Source: Candidatus Ornithospirochaeta avicola (lineage in GTDB: Bacteria; Spirochaetota; Spirochaetia; Sphaerochaetales; Sphaerochaetaceae). Taken from it: 64,000 nt of DNA. Location: the NCBI GenBank assembly GCA_019113245.1, contig DXHU01000016.1:42739-106738 (forward strand), given 5' to 3'. Numbering within the stretch: the stretch's first letter is position 1; every line of letters starts with the position of its first letter. The position numbers and the translations under genes were made by a program. The notes under the pieces are model-generated. The model made no database searches. It saw nothing but the letters and a program-made list of their open reading frames with translations, and had not been told where the DNA came from. This document shows positions 51,863 through 60,638 of this stretch, piece after piece.

Positions 51863-52726
51863 ATGGAAATAATCAAGGCGGATGTTCTCGGCTTCTGCAA
51901 GGGCGTTGAGAATGCAATCAGCATCGTAATCTACTCCTGTGAAGAATACAGGGGGAGAAGCATAAAGATATACGGTGAGCTTGCTCACAACAAAAAAGTC
52001 ATCGAATATATCGAGAGGCTGGGAGCAAAGACAATACATTCTCTTGATGAAATAAATTCCTCTGATGTCGTGATAATAAGAGCGCATGGGATTTCAGATG
52101 CAGAGAGAAAGTATATTGAGAACACAGCATCGGTTGTAATCGATGCCACATGCCCTCTAGTGCTCCGCAATCAGGAGAAGATGAGAGCCTCAGCACTTCC
52201 GACTCTTATTTTTGGAATAAAGGGTCACAGTGAGACAAAGGCTGTAGAGGGGGTTTCCTCTTCCTGGTACAAAGTCGTGACAGTGCCTGAAGATCTTGAC
52301 GGCATTGATGTGACTGAAAAATACAACGTGATCATGCAGACTACATTTGAAAGCTCTCTTTCCTCCGCACTTTTTTCACGCCTTGACAAGATGGGCATAT
52401 CGTATACAGTAAGCAGCTCTGTCTGTTATGCCTCAAAAAAGAGAAGGGAGGCGCTTGGAAAGCTTGCATCCTCATGTGATATGATAGTTGTGATTGGCGA
52501 CAGAATGAGCGCTAACACAAATGCACTTAGAAATGAAGCTGAAGGATACGGGGTAAGGGCTGTTCTGATAGAAAGTGAAGATGAGATAGAAGAAAGCATG
52601 TTCTCTTCAGTAAGGAGACTCGGCATCAGCGCCGGTTCTTCAGCTCCTCCTTTCCAGATTGATGCAGTCATAAAACGCATAAGAGCTGTTTGCGATGGAA
52701 AAGAGAATGCTAATGAGGTAGAATAG
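51863..52726 (+). CDS. ispH: 4-hydroxy-3-methylbut-2-enyl diphosphate reductase
   Basis: 287 residues. It makes IPP and DMAPP in the last MEP-pathway step using a [4Fe-4S] cluster. Three cluster cysteines are present: Cys12 (GFCKGVENA), Cys97 (DATCPLV) and Cys188 (SVCYASKKR). The ATG at 51863 fits the start of the family. There is no Shine-Dalgarno sequence; TATAAT ends 9 nt upstream. Rex follows 4 nt after its stop. Confidence 0.95.
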   Translation: MEIIKADVLGFCKGVENAISIVIYSCEEYRGRSIKIYGELAHNKKVIEYIERLGAKTIHSLDEINSSDVVIIRAHGISDAERKYIENTASVVIDATCPLVLRNQEKMRASALPTLIFGIKGHSETKAVEGVSSSWYKVVTVPEDLDGIDVTEKYNVIMQTTFESSLSSALFSRLDKMGISYTVSSSVCYASKKRREALGKLASSCDMIVVIGDRMSANTNALRNEAEGYGVRAVLIESEDEIEESMFSSVRRLGISAGSSAPPFQIDAVIKRIRAVCDGKENANEVE

Positions 52727-52730
52727 CCAT

Positions 52731-53390
52731 ATGATTATACCGATTCCTACAGTAAAAAGATTTCCATCCTACCTGAGAATCCTCAACCAGGCAAAGGAGA
52801 ATGGAAAAGAGTATATAAGTGCCACGATGCTTGCAAAAGAGCTCAATCTCAACCCAATACAGGTGAGGAAGGATATCTCTTCGACAGGAATTGAAGGAAA
52901 ACCCAAGATTGGATTCGATGTGGATACCCTTATTGCCCGTATAACGCATGTTCTTGGATGGGACAACAACACGGATGCCCTGATTGTCGGGGCAGGAAAT
53001 CTTGGTTCAGCCATCGCCAATTATGGGGGATTTTCGAACTATGGACTCAGGATTGCTGCAGTTTTTGACAAGGATGAGAAGAAAATAGGCACTAGGATAG
53101 GAGAATTCGCTGTTCTGCCAATAGACAAGATAAACCAGTATGTCCAGGAAAACGGCGTCAGGATTGCAGTAATAACTGTCCCCGCAGGCCAGGCTCAGGC
53201 TGTGGCGGATCTTCTTGTCAAATGCGGGATAAGGGGAATCTGGAACTTTGCGCCAAAGGACATAAAGGTCCCTTCCTCTGTCGTTGTGCAGAGAACTGAC
53301 CTTGCTACAAGCTTTGCAGTCCTTTCTGTAAAGCTCAGAAAGAAGACAGAGGATGATGTCGATGTGTATATTGGCGAGGGGGAAGTCTGA
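52731..53390 (+). CDS. rex: redox-sensing transcriptional repressor Rex
   Basis: 219 residues. The N-terminal winged helix (SYLRILNQAKENGKEYISATMLAKELNLNPIQVRKDIS, positions about 13-50) and the Rossmann NADH-binding domain with VGAGNLGSAIANY are complete. Rex leaves DNA when NADH/NAD+ rises and typically controls fermentation and hydrogenase genes. It lies directly upstream of the hydrogenase cluster and forms a pair with ispH. GAGG is present 13-16 nt upstream, and TAGAAT lies 6 nt before the ATG. Confidence 0.96.
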   Translation: MIIPIPTVKRFPSYLRILNQAKENGKEYISATMLAKELNLNPIQVRKDISSTGIEGKPKIGFDVDTLIARITHVLGWDNNTDALIVGAGNLGSAIANYGGFSNYGLRIAAVFDKDEKKIGTRIGEFAVLPIDKINQYVQENGVRIAVITVPAGQAQAVADLLVKCGIRGIWNFAPKDIKVPSSVVVQRTDLATSFAVLSVKLRKKTEDDVDVYIGEGEV

Positions 53391-53529
53391 GATTTAACTT
53401 TCTCTTTATGCTCTATTAGCCCGAAAATCATTGTTTCATGTTCTGCTTTTCACATTAAAACAAGACTTTTGAGTTTTTTATTGCTTCAAATCAGATTTTT
53501 GTTATATTTCTTGACAGTATAGTAATTTA

Positions 53530-53558
53530 TTGACATAAGCTCGCCTGTGTTTTAATAT
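53530..53558 (+). promoter_or_regulatory. promoter of hydrogenase cluster
   Basis: TTGACA (53530-53535), 17 nt, TAATAT (53553-53558), about 20 nt before the GTG. A second TTGACA lies at 53511. No clean Rex site was found in 53391-53580. Confidence 0.65.
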
Positions 53559-53580
53559 AATATAAAAAGGGAGAACTATT

Positions 53581-53826
53581 GTGTCTGATAAGGTCAAAAT
53601 AGATTTGTGCATGGGCTCAAGCTGCTTTGCCCGTGGCAACAGCCAGGTGCTGAGTGCGATAGAAGGCTATATTAGTGAGAACAACCTGGAGGACAGGGTT
53701 GAATTCGAGGGACATCTTTGTCTTGGCCGCTGCAACAGCGGACCGCATGTTTCCATAAACGGCAAGGAATATTCTGCTCTTGATGCAGATTGCATAATAG
53801 ACCTTCTGAAAGCAGAGCTGGAGTGA
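53581..53826 (+). CDS. thioredoxin-like [2Fe-2S] protein (NuoE-like)
   Basis: 81 residues. Cys10 and Cys15 (CMGSSC), then Cys47 and Cys51 (CLGRC), are the four ligands of the thioredoxin-fold [2Fe-2S] ferredoxin found in NuoE and hydrogenase subunits. GTG start with GGGAGAA upstream. First gene of the hydrogenase cluster; probably an electron carrier for the sensory hydrogenase that starts 3 nt later. Confidence 0.88.
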   Translation: MSDKVKIDLCMGSSCFARGNSQVLSAIEGYISENNLEDRVEFEGHLCLGRCNSGPHVSINGKEYSALDADCIIDLLKAELE

Positions 53827-53828
53827 AC

Positions 53829-55619
53829 ATGCAATACCCGATTTATACAGAAATCACAAGCTGCAGGGACTGCTATAAATGCGTGAGGATATGTCCTGTA
53901 AAGGCAATCCAAATCAAGGACGGGCATGCAATGATAATAAAGGAGCGCTGTACCTTCTGCGGGAAATGCGTTCATGTATGTCCTAACAAGGCAAAGAAGA
54001 TTCGAGATGATGTCTCCCGTGTGAGAATGGCCATGAGAAGCGGCAGGATGAAAATCTGTTCTCTTGCCCCATCATTCTCTTCTGAATTCCGCGGAGAGGA
54101 GAAGAAGCTCCTTGCTGTGCTGAAAAAGCTTGGATTCGATGCTGTTTCTGAAACAGCAATCGGAGCCCAGATTGTATCTGATGCGATAGACATGCACATG
54201 AAAGAGAACGGAGGAAAGTGCAACTGGATCGGAACAGCTTGTCCATCTGTTGTCGAGCTTGTGAAGAAGTATTATCCGGATAGCGTTGAGCGTCTTGCAC
54301 CAATTCCAAGCCCGCTTCAAGTTCATTCTGCATACTTAAGAAAGCTTTACGGTGATGATATTCTTATAGTCTTCATCGGACCATGCGTTGCCAAAAAGCA
54401 TGAGGCGGATGAGAATCCGGGCTATCCTGATTTTGCAATAACGTTCAATGAGCTCAAAGAATGGCTTAAGGCTGAGAATATCGATATAGATGATGCAGAT
54501 CCTTCAGACTCTCTTTCATTCATCCCATCAAGGGCAGGCATATCAAGTCTGTATCCTGTTGAGGGCGGTCAGATAGCAACAAGCAGAATATGGTCAAAGA
54601 ATCTTGTGCATCCATCTGCAATTGCCCTCTCAGGCTCTGACCAGGTCATTTCTGCTCTTGCTGACAAGCATGAGCCCACAGCATTTTTGGAACTTCTGTC
54701 CTGTGACGGAGGATGTGTCAATGGACCTGGAACGGAAAGGGATTATTCGATTGCTTTCAGAAAGAAGGCCTCAGGAGATTTCACTACAGAGCGCCTATGT
54801 GAGACCAATCTCTTTTCAGGGGATGAGGAATTCACGAAATATGTGCTTGAAAACGGATACAAGATAATAAAGGCAGAGCAGCCGGGAGTTGAGAACTCAT
54901 TTAAGAAAGAGCATACAGAGGATGAGATAAAAAGAGCTCTTGTGGAGCTTGGAAAGCTCAGTGCTCAGGATGAGCTCAATTGCGGAGGCTGCGGCTATCC
55001 TACATGCCGTGACATGGCCATTGCATATCTTGATGGCATGGCAGAGATAGAAATGTGCGTTACTAAGATGAGAAAAGAGGCACAGAGCAAGGTCGACGTG
55101 CTTTTGCGCACTGTTCCAATGGGTGTTGTGATAGTAGACAGCGATTTGAAGATTGCAGACTGCAACATGCAGTTTTTAAAGCTGTTCGGAGATATGGAGG
55201 AATCTGTGCTTGATGAGACGATGCTCTCATTTGTCAGAGGTCTTCCTCTTGAGCGTTTTGTACCGTTCAGTGAGAAATTCAAGGATCAGTTCTATCTGAC
55301 TCACCCCGGACAGTACAGGATGCACTTCAAGGACAAGTTCATAAGGGTCACATTCTTCCTCGTAGAGTCAAAGAGGCTTCTTGGAGCTCTGTTTGACGAC
55401 ATAACGAACCCGACGATAAAAAGAGAGACAGTGGTCAAGAAGGCTGAGGATGTTATACAGAAGTCCCTTGAGACTGTCCAGCAGATAGCATCACTTCTTG
55501 GAGAGAATGCGGCTGAGACTGAAATAATGCTCAATTCGTTAATCGATGCTTTCAGCGTTCATTCTGCTGAGGGCTCTGATGAGAATTTCACACTTGAGGA
55601 TGACAGAGACAAGCTATGA
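53829..55619 (+). CDS. sensory-type [FeFe] hydrogenase with PAS domain
   Basis: 596 residues. Two ferredoxin [4Fe-4S] motifs (CRDCYKC from 12, CTFCGKC from 41) precede an H-cluster-type domain with three altered motifs: GTACPS (Cys138, where catalytic enzymes have TSCCP), IGPCVAKK near 186 and CDGGC near 292. Then a four-Cys FeS motif (CGGCGYPTC near 385) and a PAS domain (about 430-530). This is the layout of PAS-bearing hydrogenases seen in clostridial hfs-type loci and regarded as H2 or redox sensors. ATG 53829 follows GGAGTG. Overlaps the phosphatase gene by 4 nt. Confidence 0.88.
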   Translation: MQYPIYTEITSCRDCYKCVRICPVKAIQIKDGHAMIIKERCTFCGKCVHVCPNKAKKIRDDVSRVRMAMRSGRMKICSLAPSFSSEFRGEEKKLLAVLKKLGFDAVSETAIGAQIVSDAIDMHMKENGGKCNWIGTACPSVVELVKKYYPDSVERLAPIPSPLQVHSAYLRKLYGDDILIVFIGPCVAKKHEADENPGYPDFAITFNELKEWLKAENIDIDDADPSDSLSFIPSRAGISSLYPVEGGQIATSRIWSKNLVHPSAIALSGSDQVISALADKHEPTAFLELLSCDGGCVNGPGTERDYSIAFRKKASGDFTTERLCETNLFSGDEEFTKYVLENGYKIIKAEQPGVENSFKKEHTEDEIKRALVELGKLSAQDELNCGGCGYPTCRDMAIAYLDGMAEIEMCVTKMRKEAQSKVDVLLRTVPMGVVIVDSDLKIADCNMQFLKLFGDMEESVLDETMLSFVRGLPLERFVPFSEKFKDQFYLTHPGQYRMHFKDKFIRVTFFLVESKRLLGALFDDITNPTIKRETVVKKAEDVIQKSLETVQQIASLLGENAAETEIMLNSLIDAFSVHSAEGSDENFTLEDDRDKL

Positions 55620-56812
55620 ATAACGTGTTTATAGATGTAGATTATGCGCAGATTTATAAACATGGCCAGAAGATAGGCGGTGATGTGTTCCTGCTTTCAA
55701 GAAATCCGGACAACAATCAGATTGTTGCAACGCTGTCTGACGGGCTTGGAAGCGGAGTCAAGGCCAATGTTCTTGCATCCCTAACAGCTCACATGGCTCA
55801 TAAGCTTTCTTTTTCTCCAATTGCTTTAAAGCATTCGGCTCAGATCATCATGGACACTCTTCCCGTGTGCAAGGAAAGAAAGATCAGCTATTCCACATTC
55901 ACCATAGCGGATATCCGCTACAAGGAGGATATGGAGAACATAAACATCAATCTGGTTGAGTATGACAATCCCCAGTCCCTCCGCTTCAGCGGAAGCGAGG
56001 AGATAAAGTGGGAGCGCTCTGTGAATCAGCTTCAGAGAGCAAATGCCTTCAAAAAAGAGAATGTCATGTACTCTTCCTTTGAGATGAACATTGGAGAGCG
56101 CCTTATAATGTTCTCTGACGGAGTCACCCAGTCAGGACTTGGAAAGAGCCTTCCCCTCGGATGGCGCCTTGACGGTGTAAGAAAATTCGTATCAGAGGAA
56201 ATAAAGGCCAATCCCGATATCTCAAGCAGGGAGCTTTCGCGTGCAATAGTACAGAAGGCGAATTTCCTTGATGGGATGTCCAGTAAGGACGATATCACAT
56301 GCGTTGTAGTATACATCCGCCGCCCGAGAAGGACACTAATAGTGACAGGTCCTCCTTTTACAAAAGAGGCTGATGAGATACTCGGGCAGAAGATAAGGGA
56401 TTTTGACGGAAAGAAGATTGTAAGCGGAGGAACCACAGCCCAGATTGTATCCCGTCTTTTTAACAAGAAAATCACAGTTGATCTTTCATGCTGGTCCCAG
56501 GACGTGCCCCCGGCATCAAAGATGGAGGGCATTGACCTTGTCACGGAAGGTATGCTTACACTGTCAAAAGTAGTATCGATTCTGGAAAAGAAGGAGAATG
56601 TAAGCGAACTGCCCAACAATCCGGCAAAGAAGTTTGTTGAGATTCTCCTGGATTCGGACCAGATTCATATAATAGTGGGTACGAAGATAAATGAAGCTCA
56701 TCAGGATCCGAACATTCCTGTTGAAATAGGCATTCGAAGGACGATCGTAGCACGTCTGAGAAAGGCTTTAGAAGAAAATTATATAAAAGAAACTTCTCTT
56801 GAATATCTGTAG
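55616..56812 (+). CDS. SpoIIE-family PP2C phosphatase
   Basis: 398 residues. Metal-binding motifs LSDGLGSG near the N-terminus, MFSDGVTQSGLG in the middle and KDDITCVVVYI are those of SpoIIE/RsbU serine phosphatases. A C-terminal ~160-residue domain (GGTTAQIVSRLFNKK) is typical of the version found next to sensory hydrogenases. It probably converts the hydrogenase signal into dephosphorylation of an unknown partner. ATGA overlap with the hydrogenase gene indicates tight coupling. Confidence 0.9.
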   Translation: MNNVFIDVDYAQIYKHGQKIGGDVFLLSRNPDNNQIVATLSDGLGSGVKANVLASLTAHMAHKLSFSPIALKHSAQIIMDTLPVCKERKISYSTFTIADIRYKEDMENININLVEYDNPQSLRFSGSEEIKWERSVNQLQRANAFKKENVMYSSFEMNIGERLIMFSDGVTQSGLGKSLPLGWRLDGVRKFVSEEIKANPDISSRELSRAIVQKANFLDGMSSKDDITCVVVYIRRPRRTLIVTGPPFTKEADEILGQKIRDFDGKKIVSGGTTAQIVSRLFNKKITVDLSCWSQDVPPASKMEGIDLVTEGMLTLSKVVSILEKKENVSELPNNPAKKFVEILLDSDQIHIIVGTKINEAHQDPNIPVEIGIRRTIVARLRKALEENYIKETSLEYL

Positions 56813-56823
56813 GAGGATAAAAA

Positions 56824-57081
56824 ATGAAGAAGTCAAAGGTTAAAGTAAGAATCTGTCTCGGTACAGCATGCTTTGTTCAGGGAGGAGCTGATCTTTTGCT
56901 CTATAATGATTTCCTAGATCCGGAAATCCTTGCTGACTGTGAAATCGAAGGATGCTCATGCCTTGAGCAGTGCAAGGTAGGCGGCGGACAGGCTCCGTTT
57001 GTAGAAATTGACGGAAAAATCTATTCAGGCGTGACTCAGGATGAGTTCTGCAAGCTTCTTGCGGAGGCAGTCAAGGGATGA
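56824..57081 (+). CDS. thioredoxin-like [2Fe-2S] protein (NuoE-like), second copy
   Basis: 85 residues. CLGTAC and CSCLEQC supply the four cluster cysteines. Paralogous to the 53.6-kb gene. Overlaps the catalytic hydrogenase gene by 4 nt and probably hands electrons to it. AGGAGG lies upstream. Confidence 0.88.
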   Translation: MKKSKVKVRICLGTACFVQGGADLLLYNDFLDPEILADCEIEGCSCLEQCKVGGGQAPFVEIDGKIYSGVTQDEFCKLLAEAVKG

Positions 57082-58523
57082 TAGACCTCAATAATCAGTA
57101 TGTAAGTATGAAAAGAAAGATTGACACAGAAGTTGTCAAGGCTTTCTTCAATGATACGCTGGTTGAAAAGGCAGACCGTCTTCCAATTGAGATAATCCCG
57201 AAGGACAGAATTCCATCAAGGTGCTGTATCTATAAAGAAAGAGCTCTTGTCAGATACAGAATTCTCTCCCTCATGGGAGTGGACCTTGAGAAGGATGATG
57301 ATGAGTTCAAGTCCATCGGTGAGTATGTGAAGGACGTGCTAGCAAAGGATGAGCCGAATCTTCCGCTTCTTACTACAATAAAAAGCGGCTGTTACGGCTG
57401 TCCTAAAGACCAGTACAGAATATCAGATGCATGCCGAGGCTGCTTTGCCCGCCCATGCATGGCAAACTGCCCGAAGGATGCTATTGTATTCCTCAACGGT
57501 CAGGCTCATATCCAGGAAGACAGATGCATAAGGTGCGGAAAGTGTATGGAAGTATGCCCGTTCCATGCTGTTGTCCATATTCCTGTTCCATGTGAGGAAG
57601 CATGCCCGGTTGGAGCAATAAAGAAGAACGAGCAGGGTTTTGTTGAAGTTGAGCATGAGAAGTGCATCGGATGCGGCAAGTGCGTGCGTTCCTGTCCTTT
57701 CGGCGCCATTGCTGAGCGCAGCGAGCTCTTCAAGGTTCTCAAGATGCTCAAGAGAGGAGACAGGGTGACTGCCATGGTTGCTCCTGCAATCGACGGTCAG
57801 TTCCCGGGAACACTTTCCCAGATAAAGGCAGCACTCCTCAAGGTCGGCTTTACTGATGTCTTTGAAGTTGCAAAGGGTGCAGAGGTCACAAGCATCAAGG
57901 AAGGAGAGGAGCTTTGCGAGAAGATTAAGGAGAACAAAGGCTATATGACAACAAGCTGCTGTCCGTCCTACATGGAGCTTATTGAAAAGCACCTTCCGTT
58001 CCTCAAGGAAAGGTATTCAGACAGCCATTCTCCTATGGCTTATTCAGCAGAGCTGTGCAAGAAAGCCGACCCGGAGGCAAAGACTGTGTTCATAGGACCA
58101 TGTCTTGCAAAGAGGGTTGAGGCTGCAAAGAAATACAGTTCTATAATTGACGGAGTTATCACATTCGCAGAGCTTGCCGCTATCTTCATGGCAAAGGATG
58201 TGGATGTTAAGGAGATGCCGGATGAGGATCTTGGAGATACTTCCTCCTTTGAGGACTGCAGGGAATATGCTGTATCCGGCGGTGTCGCATCCTGTGTGAT
58301 TTCACGCCTTGACAATACAGAGAACATCAGGATTCTCCCGATTAACGGAATTGATAAGAAAACTGTGCGCCTTATGAGCACATGGCCCAAGAAGGCACCA
58401 GATGCGGACCTTGTTGAAGTCATGGTATGTGAGGGAGGATGTCTTGCCGGTCCTGGAACAATTGTAAAGCCTCAGGTTGCTATGCGTCTGAGAGCCCAGA
58501 ACAAGGTGAAACTCAAGAAATGA
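57078..58523 (+). CDS. [FeFe] hydrogenase, group B type
   Basis: 481 residues. A Cys-rich N-terminal region (CYGCPKDQYRISDACRGC) and ferredoxin motifs (CIRCGKC, CIGCGKC) precede the H-cluster domain with complete motifs: TSCCPSY near 292, IGPCLAKR near 339 and CEGGCLAGPG near 450. These variants match the group B/M-type enzymes of anaerobes. It would evolve or oxidise H2 using ferredoxin. Last gene of the cluster, followed by a terminator. Maturases HydEFG are not in the window. Confidence 0.92.
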   Translation: MIDLNNQYVSMKRKIDTEVVKAFFNDTLVEKADRLPIEIIPKDRIPSRCCIYKERALVRYRILSLMGVDLEKDDDEFKSIGEYVKDVLAKDEPNLPLLTTIKSGCYGCPKDQYRISDACRGCFARPCMANCPKDAIVFLNGQAHIQEDRCIRCGKCMEVCPFHAVVHIPVPCEEACPVGAIKKNEQGFVEVEHEKCIGCGKCVRSCPFGAIAERSELFKVLKMLKRGDRVTAMVAPAIDGQFPGTLSQIKAALLKVGFTDVFEVAKGAEVTSIKEGEELCEKIKENKGYMTTSCCPSYMELIEKHLPFLKERYSDSHSPMAYSAELCKKADPEAKTVFIGPCLAKRVEAAKKYSSIIDGVITFAELAAIFMAKDVDVKEMPDEDLGDTSSFEDCREYAVSGGVASCVISRLDNTENIRILPINGIDKKTVRLMSTWPKKAPDADLVEVMVCEGGCLAGPGTIVKPQVAMRLRAQNKVKLKK

Positions 58524-58529
58524 CAATCT

Positions 58530-58560
58530 GGCTGCAGTGAAAGCTGCGGCCGTTTTTTGT
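58530..58560 (+). terminator. intrinsic terminator after hydrogenase cluster
   Basis: GGCTGCAG / CTGCGGCC 8-bp stem, 6-nt loop, then GTTTTTTG. Confidence 0.85.
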
Positions 58561-58591
58561 TCTTCTGCAAGCCTCATTCTCCACTTGCTTA

Positions 58592-58620
58592 TTGACTAAG
58601 CGCTTTCTCTAAATTATTCT
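58592..58620 (+). promoter_or_regulatory. promoter of T-box leader
   Basis: TTGACT (58592-58597), 17 nt, TATTCT (58615-58620). The predicted start near 58627 is exactly where the T-box stem I begins. Confidence 0.6.
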
Positions 58621-58626
58621 TTTTCT

Positions 58627-58890
58627 AAAGGCTGAGACGAAGACGAGTAATATCATCACGCTGCCCCTGAGAGGATGTCCTAGGAAGGAAGATATCTGGA
58701 GCGCTGATATGAAAACCACTTCCGAGCCGCTTCCTGGAAAAGAAATGAGTATAGGAAGCCGTACAACTACGTCAGTGTTCAGAGTGTCTCGCTATGAGGA
58801 AGCAAGGTGGGACCGCGGAAATGAAAATGGCCTTTTCAGTTTCGTCCTTGCAGTTTTAAGGATGAAAGTGGAAAGGCTTTTTTCTTTTTG
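58627..58890 (+). promoter_or_regulatory. T-box riboswitch, threonine specifier, controlling thrS
   Basis: Stem I begins GGCT (58630) paired with AGCC (58725). ATATCA (58650-58655) pairs with TGATAT (58705-58710) above the specifier loop, which contains GAAAACCACTTCCGAG. The specifier is ACC (58715-58717), a Thr codon. The T-box sequence AAGGTGGGACCGCGG (58804-58818) can pair through AAGG with CCTT of CGTCCTT (58843-58849) as antiterminator, while CGTCCTT also belongs to the terminator stem. Uncharged tRNA-Thr should favour read-through. T-boxes are chiefly known from Firmicutes. Confidence 0.88.
58830..58889 (+). terminator. T-box regulated terminator before thrS
   Basis: GCCTTTTC / GGAAAGGC extended by a 12-bp helix with one mismatch, loop of 8 nt, then TTTTTTCTTTTT. 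It ends at the thrS ribosome site. Confidence 0.88.
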
Positions 58891-58901
58891 GAGGAAAAAA
58901 T

Positions 58902-60638
58902 ATGGAAAACAATGAGAAGCTGATGAAAATCAGGCATTCGATGGCTCATGTGATGGCTGAGGCTGTCCTTGAGATGTTCCCGACTGCTCAGATTGCAATC
59001 GGGCCGGCAATCGAGAACGGATTTTATTATGATTTCGAGCTCCCGAGATCTCTTACAGAAGAGGATCTTGAAGAGATAACAAGAAGAATGAAGAACATCA
59101 TTCTTGCAAAGAAAGAGTTTAAACGCTCAGTTGTCTCCAGAGAGGAGGCAAAGGAAATGTTCAAGGACCAGAAGTACAAGCTTGAGCTTCTTGAAGCAAT
59201 TCCGGAGACAGAAGAGGTTTCTGTATATAATCAGGGAGCTTTCACTGACTTGTGCCGAGGCCCTCATGTAGAAAGCACAAAGGAACTAAATGCAGAGGCT
59301 TTCAAGCTCCTTTCTGTAGCAGGTGCATACTGGAGAGGAAATGAGAAGAACCAGATGCTCCAGAGAATCTATGGAACTGCCTGGACAAACGGCAAAGAGC
59401 TGAGGGAATATCTTGAGCATCTGAAAGATATTGAAAAAAGGGATCACAGAAAGCTCGGCAAGGAGCTTGATCTCTTTTCCCTTCACGAAGAGGCAGGCCC
59501 CGGTCTTGTGTACTGGCACCCGAGAGGAGCAAGAATCCGTCAGGAAATCGAGGATTTCTGGAGGAAGGAGCACTACAAGAACGGCTATGAGATGGTCTAT
59601 ACTCCGCATGTAGGAAAGAGCTGGCTCTGGGAGACAAGCGGACACCTCGGGTTCTATAAGGAGAGCATGTATCCGAAGATGGAAATGGACAGCGCAGACT
59701 ATTATGTGAAGCCGATGAACTGTCCTTTCCACATCATGATCTACAAGAACAGCAAGAAGAGCTACAGGGATCTTCCTTGCCGCTGGGCTGAGCTTGGAAC
59801 AGTTTACCGCTATGAGAAGGCAGGAGCCCTTCACGGACTGATGAGAGTAAGAGGATTCACACAGGATGATGCACACCTGATTGTCACTCCGGATCAGATG
59901 GATGATGAGATTATGGAAGTCCTGCGTTTTTCCCTTTACATGCTCAAATCATTCGGCTTCAATGAAATCCATGCATATATTTCCACCAAGCCGGAAAAGA
60001 GCGTCGGAGATGTTGAGAAATGGAATGCCGCTACTGAGGCTCTCAAGAGAGCGGTTGAAAAAGAAGGTCTTGAATATGATATAGACGAAGGAGGCGGAGC
60101 ATTTTACGGCCCGAAGATAGATCTCAAGATAAAGGATGCAATCGGACGCGAGTGGCAGCTTTCGACTGTCCAGTTTGATTTTAATCTTCCTGAGCGCTTC
60201 AATCTCACATTCGTCGACAAGGACGGGTCTGAGAAGCAGCCTTACATGATTCACCGCGCACTTCTTGGCTCAATCGAGAGATTCTTCGGAGTTCTCATCG
60301 AGCACTATGCGGGAGCATTCCCGCCATGGCTTTCTCCTGAGCAGGTTGCCATCATCCCGGTTGCGGAGGTTGCAAACGAGTATGCATCTGAGATTGAGAA
60401 GAAACTCAGGGGAGAGGGAATAAGAGTCAAGAGCGATCTTTCAAATGACAGGATGAATGCAAAGATCAGAAAGGCTCAGCAGATGAAGATTCCTTACATG
60501 CTTGTTCTTGGAGAGAAGGAGATGGCAAACAAAACAGTTTCAGTACGCTACAGGAACGGCAAGCAGAATTTTGGACTTTCATATGATGATTTTGTCTCAG
60601 AAATCAAGGGAGTGATTGAAAGAAAGGAGCAGATTTGA
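58902..60638 (+). CDS. thrS: threonyl-tRNA synthetase, lacking TGS domain
   Basis: 578 residues. The editing-domain HSMAH motif begins at residue 12, so the ~60-residue TGS domain of typical bacterial ThrRS is absent. The catalytic core has motif 2 (RYEKAGALHGLMRVRGFTQDD), the zinc Cys in MNCPFH, motif 3 (HRALLGSIERF) and the anticodon-binding domain. GGAGG precedes the ATG. Regulated by the T-box leader. Its TGA overlaps the ATG of the next gene. Confidence 0.96.
   Translation: MENNEKLMKIRHSMAHVMAEAVLEMFPTAQIAIGPAIENGFYYDFELPRSLTEEDLEEITRRMKNIILAKKEFKRSVVSREEAKEMFKDQKYKLELLEAIPETEEVSVYNQGAFTDLCRGPHVESTKELNAEAFKLLSVAGAYWRGNEKNQMLQRIYGTAWTNGKELREYLEHLKDIEKRDHRKLGKELDLFSLHEEAGPGLVYWHPRGARIRQEIEDFWRKEHYKNGYEMVYTPHVGKSWLWETSGHLGFYKESMYPKMEMDSADYYVKPMNCPFHIMIYKNSKKSYRDLPCRWAELGTVYRYEKAGALHGLMRVRGFTQDDAHLIVTPDQMDDEIMEVLRFSLYMLKSFGFNEIHAYISTKPEKSVGDVEKWNAATEALKRAVEKEGLEYDIDEGGGAFYGPKIDLKIKDAIGREWQLSTVQFDFNLPERFNLTFVDKDGSEKQPYMIHRALLGSIERFFGVLIEHYAGAFPPWLSPEQVAIIPVAEVANEYASEIEKKLRGEGIRVKSDLSNDRMNAKIRKAQQMKIPYMLVLGEKEMANKTVSVRYRNGKQNFGLSYDDFVSEIKGVIERKEQI

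Noticed and set aside
53391..53580. Rex operator before the hydrogenase cluster
   Set aside because: TTGTTATATTTCTTGACAG resembles one half only; spacing and second half do not fit.
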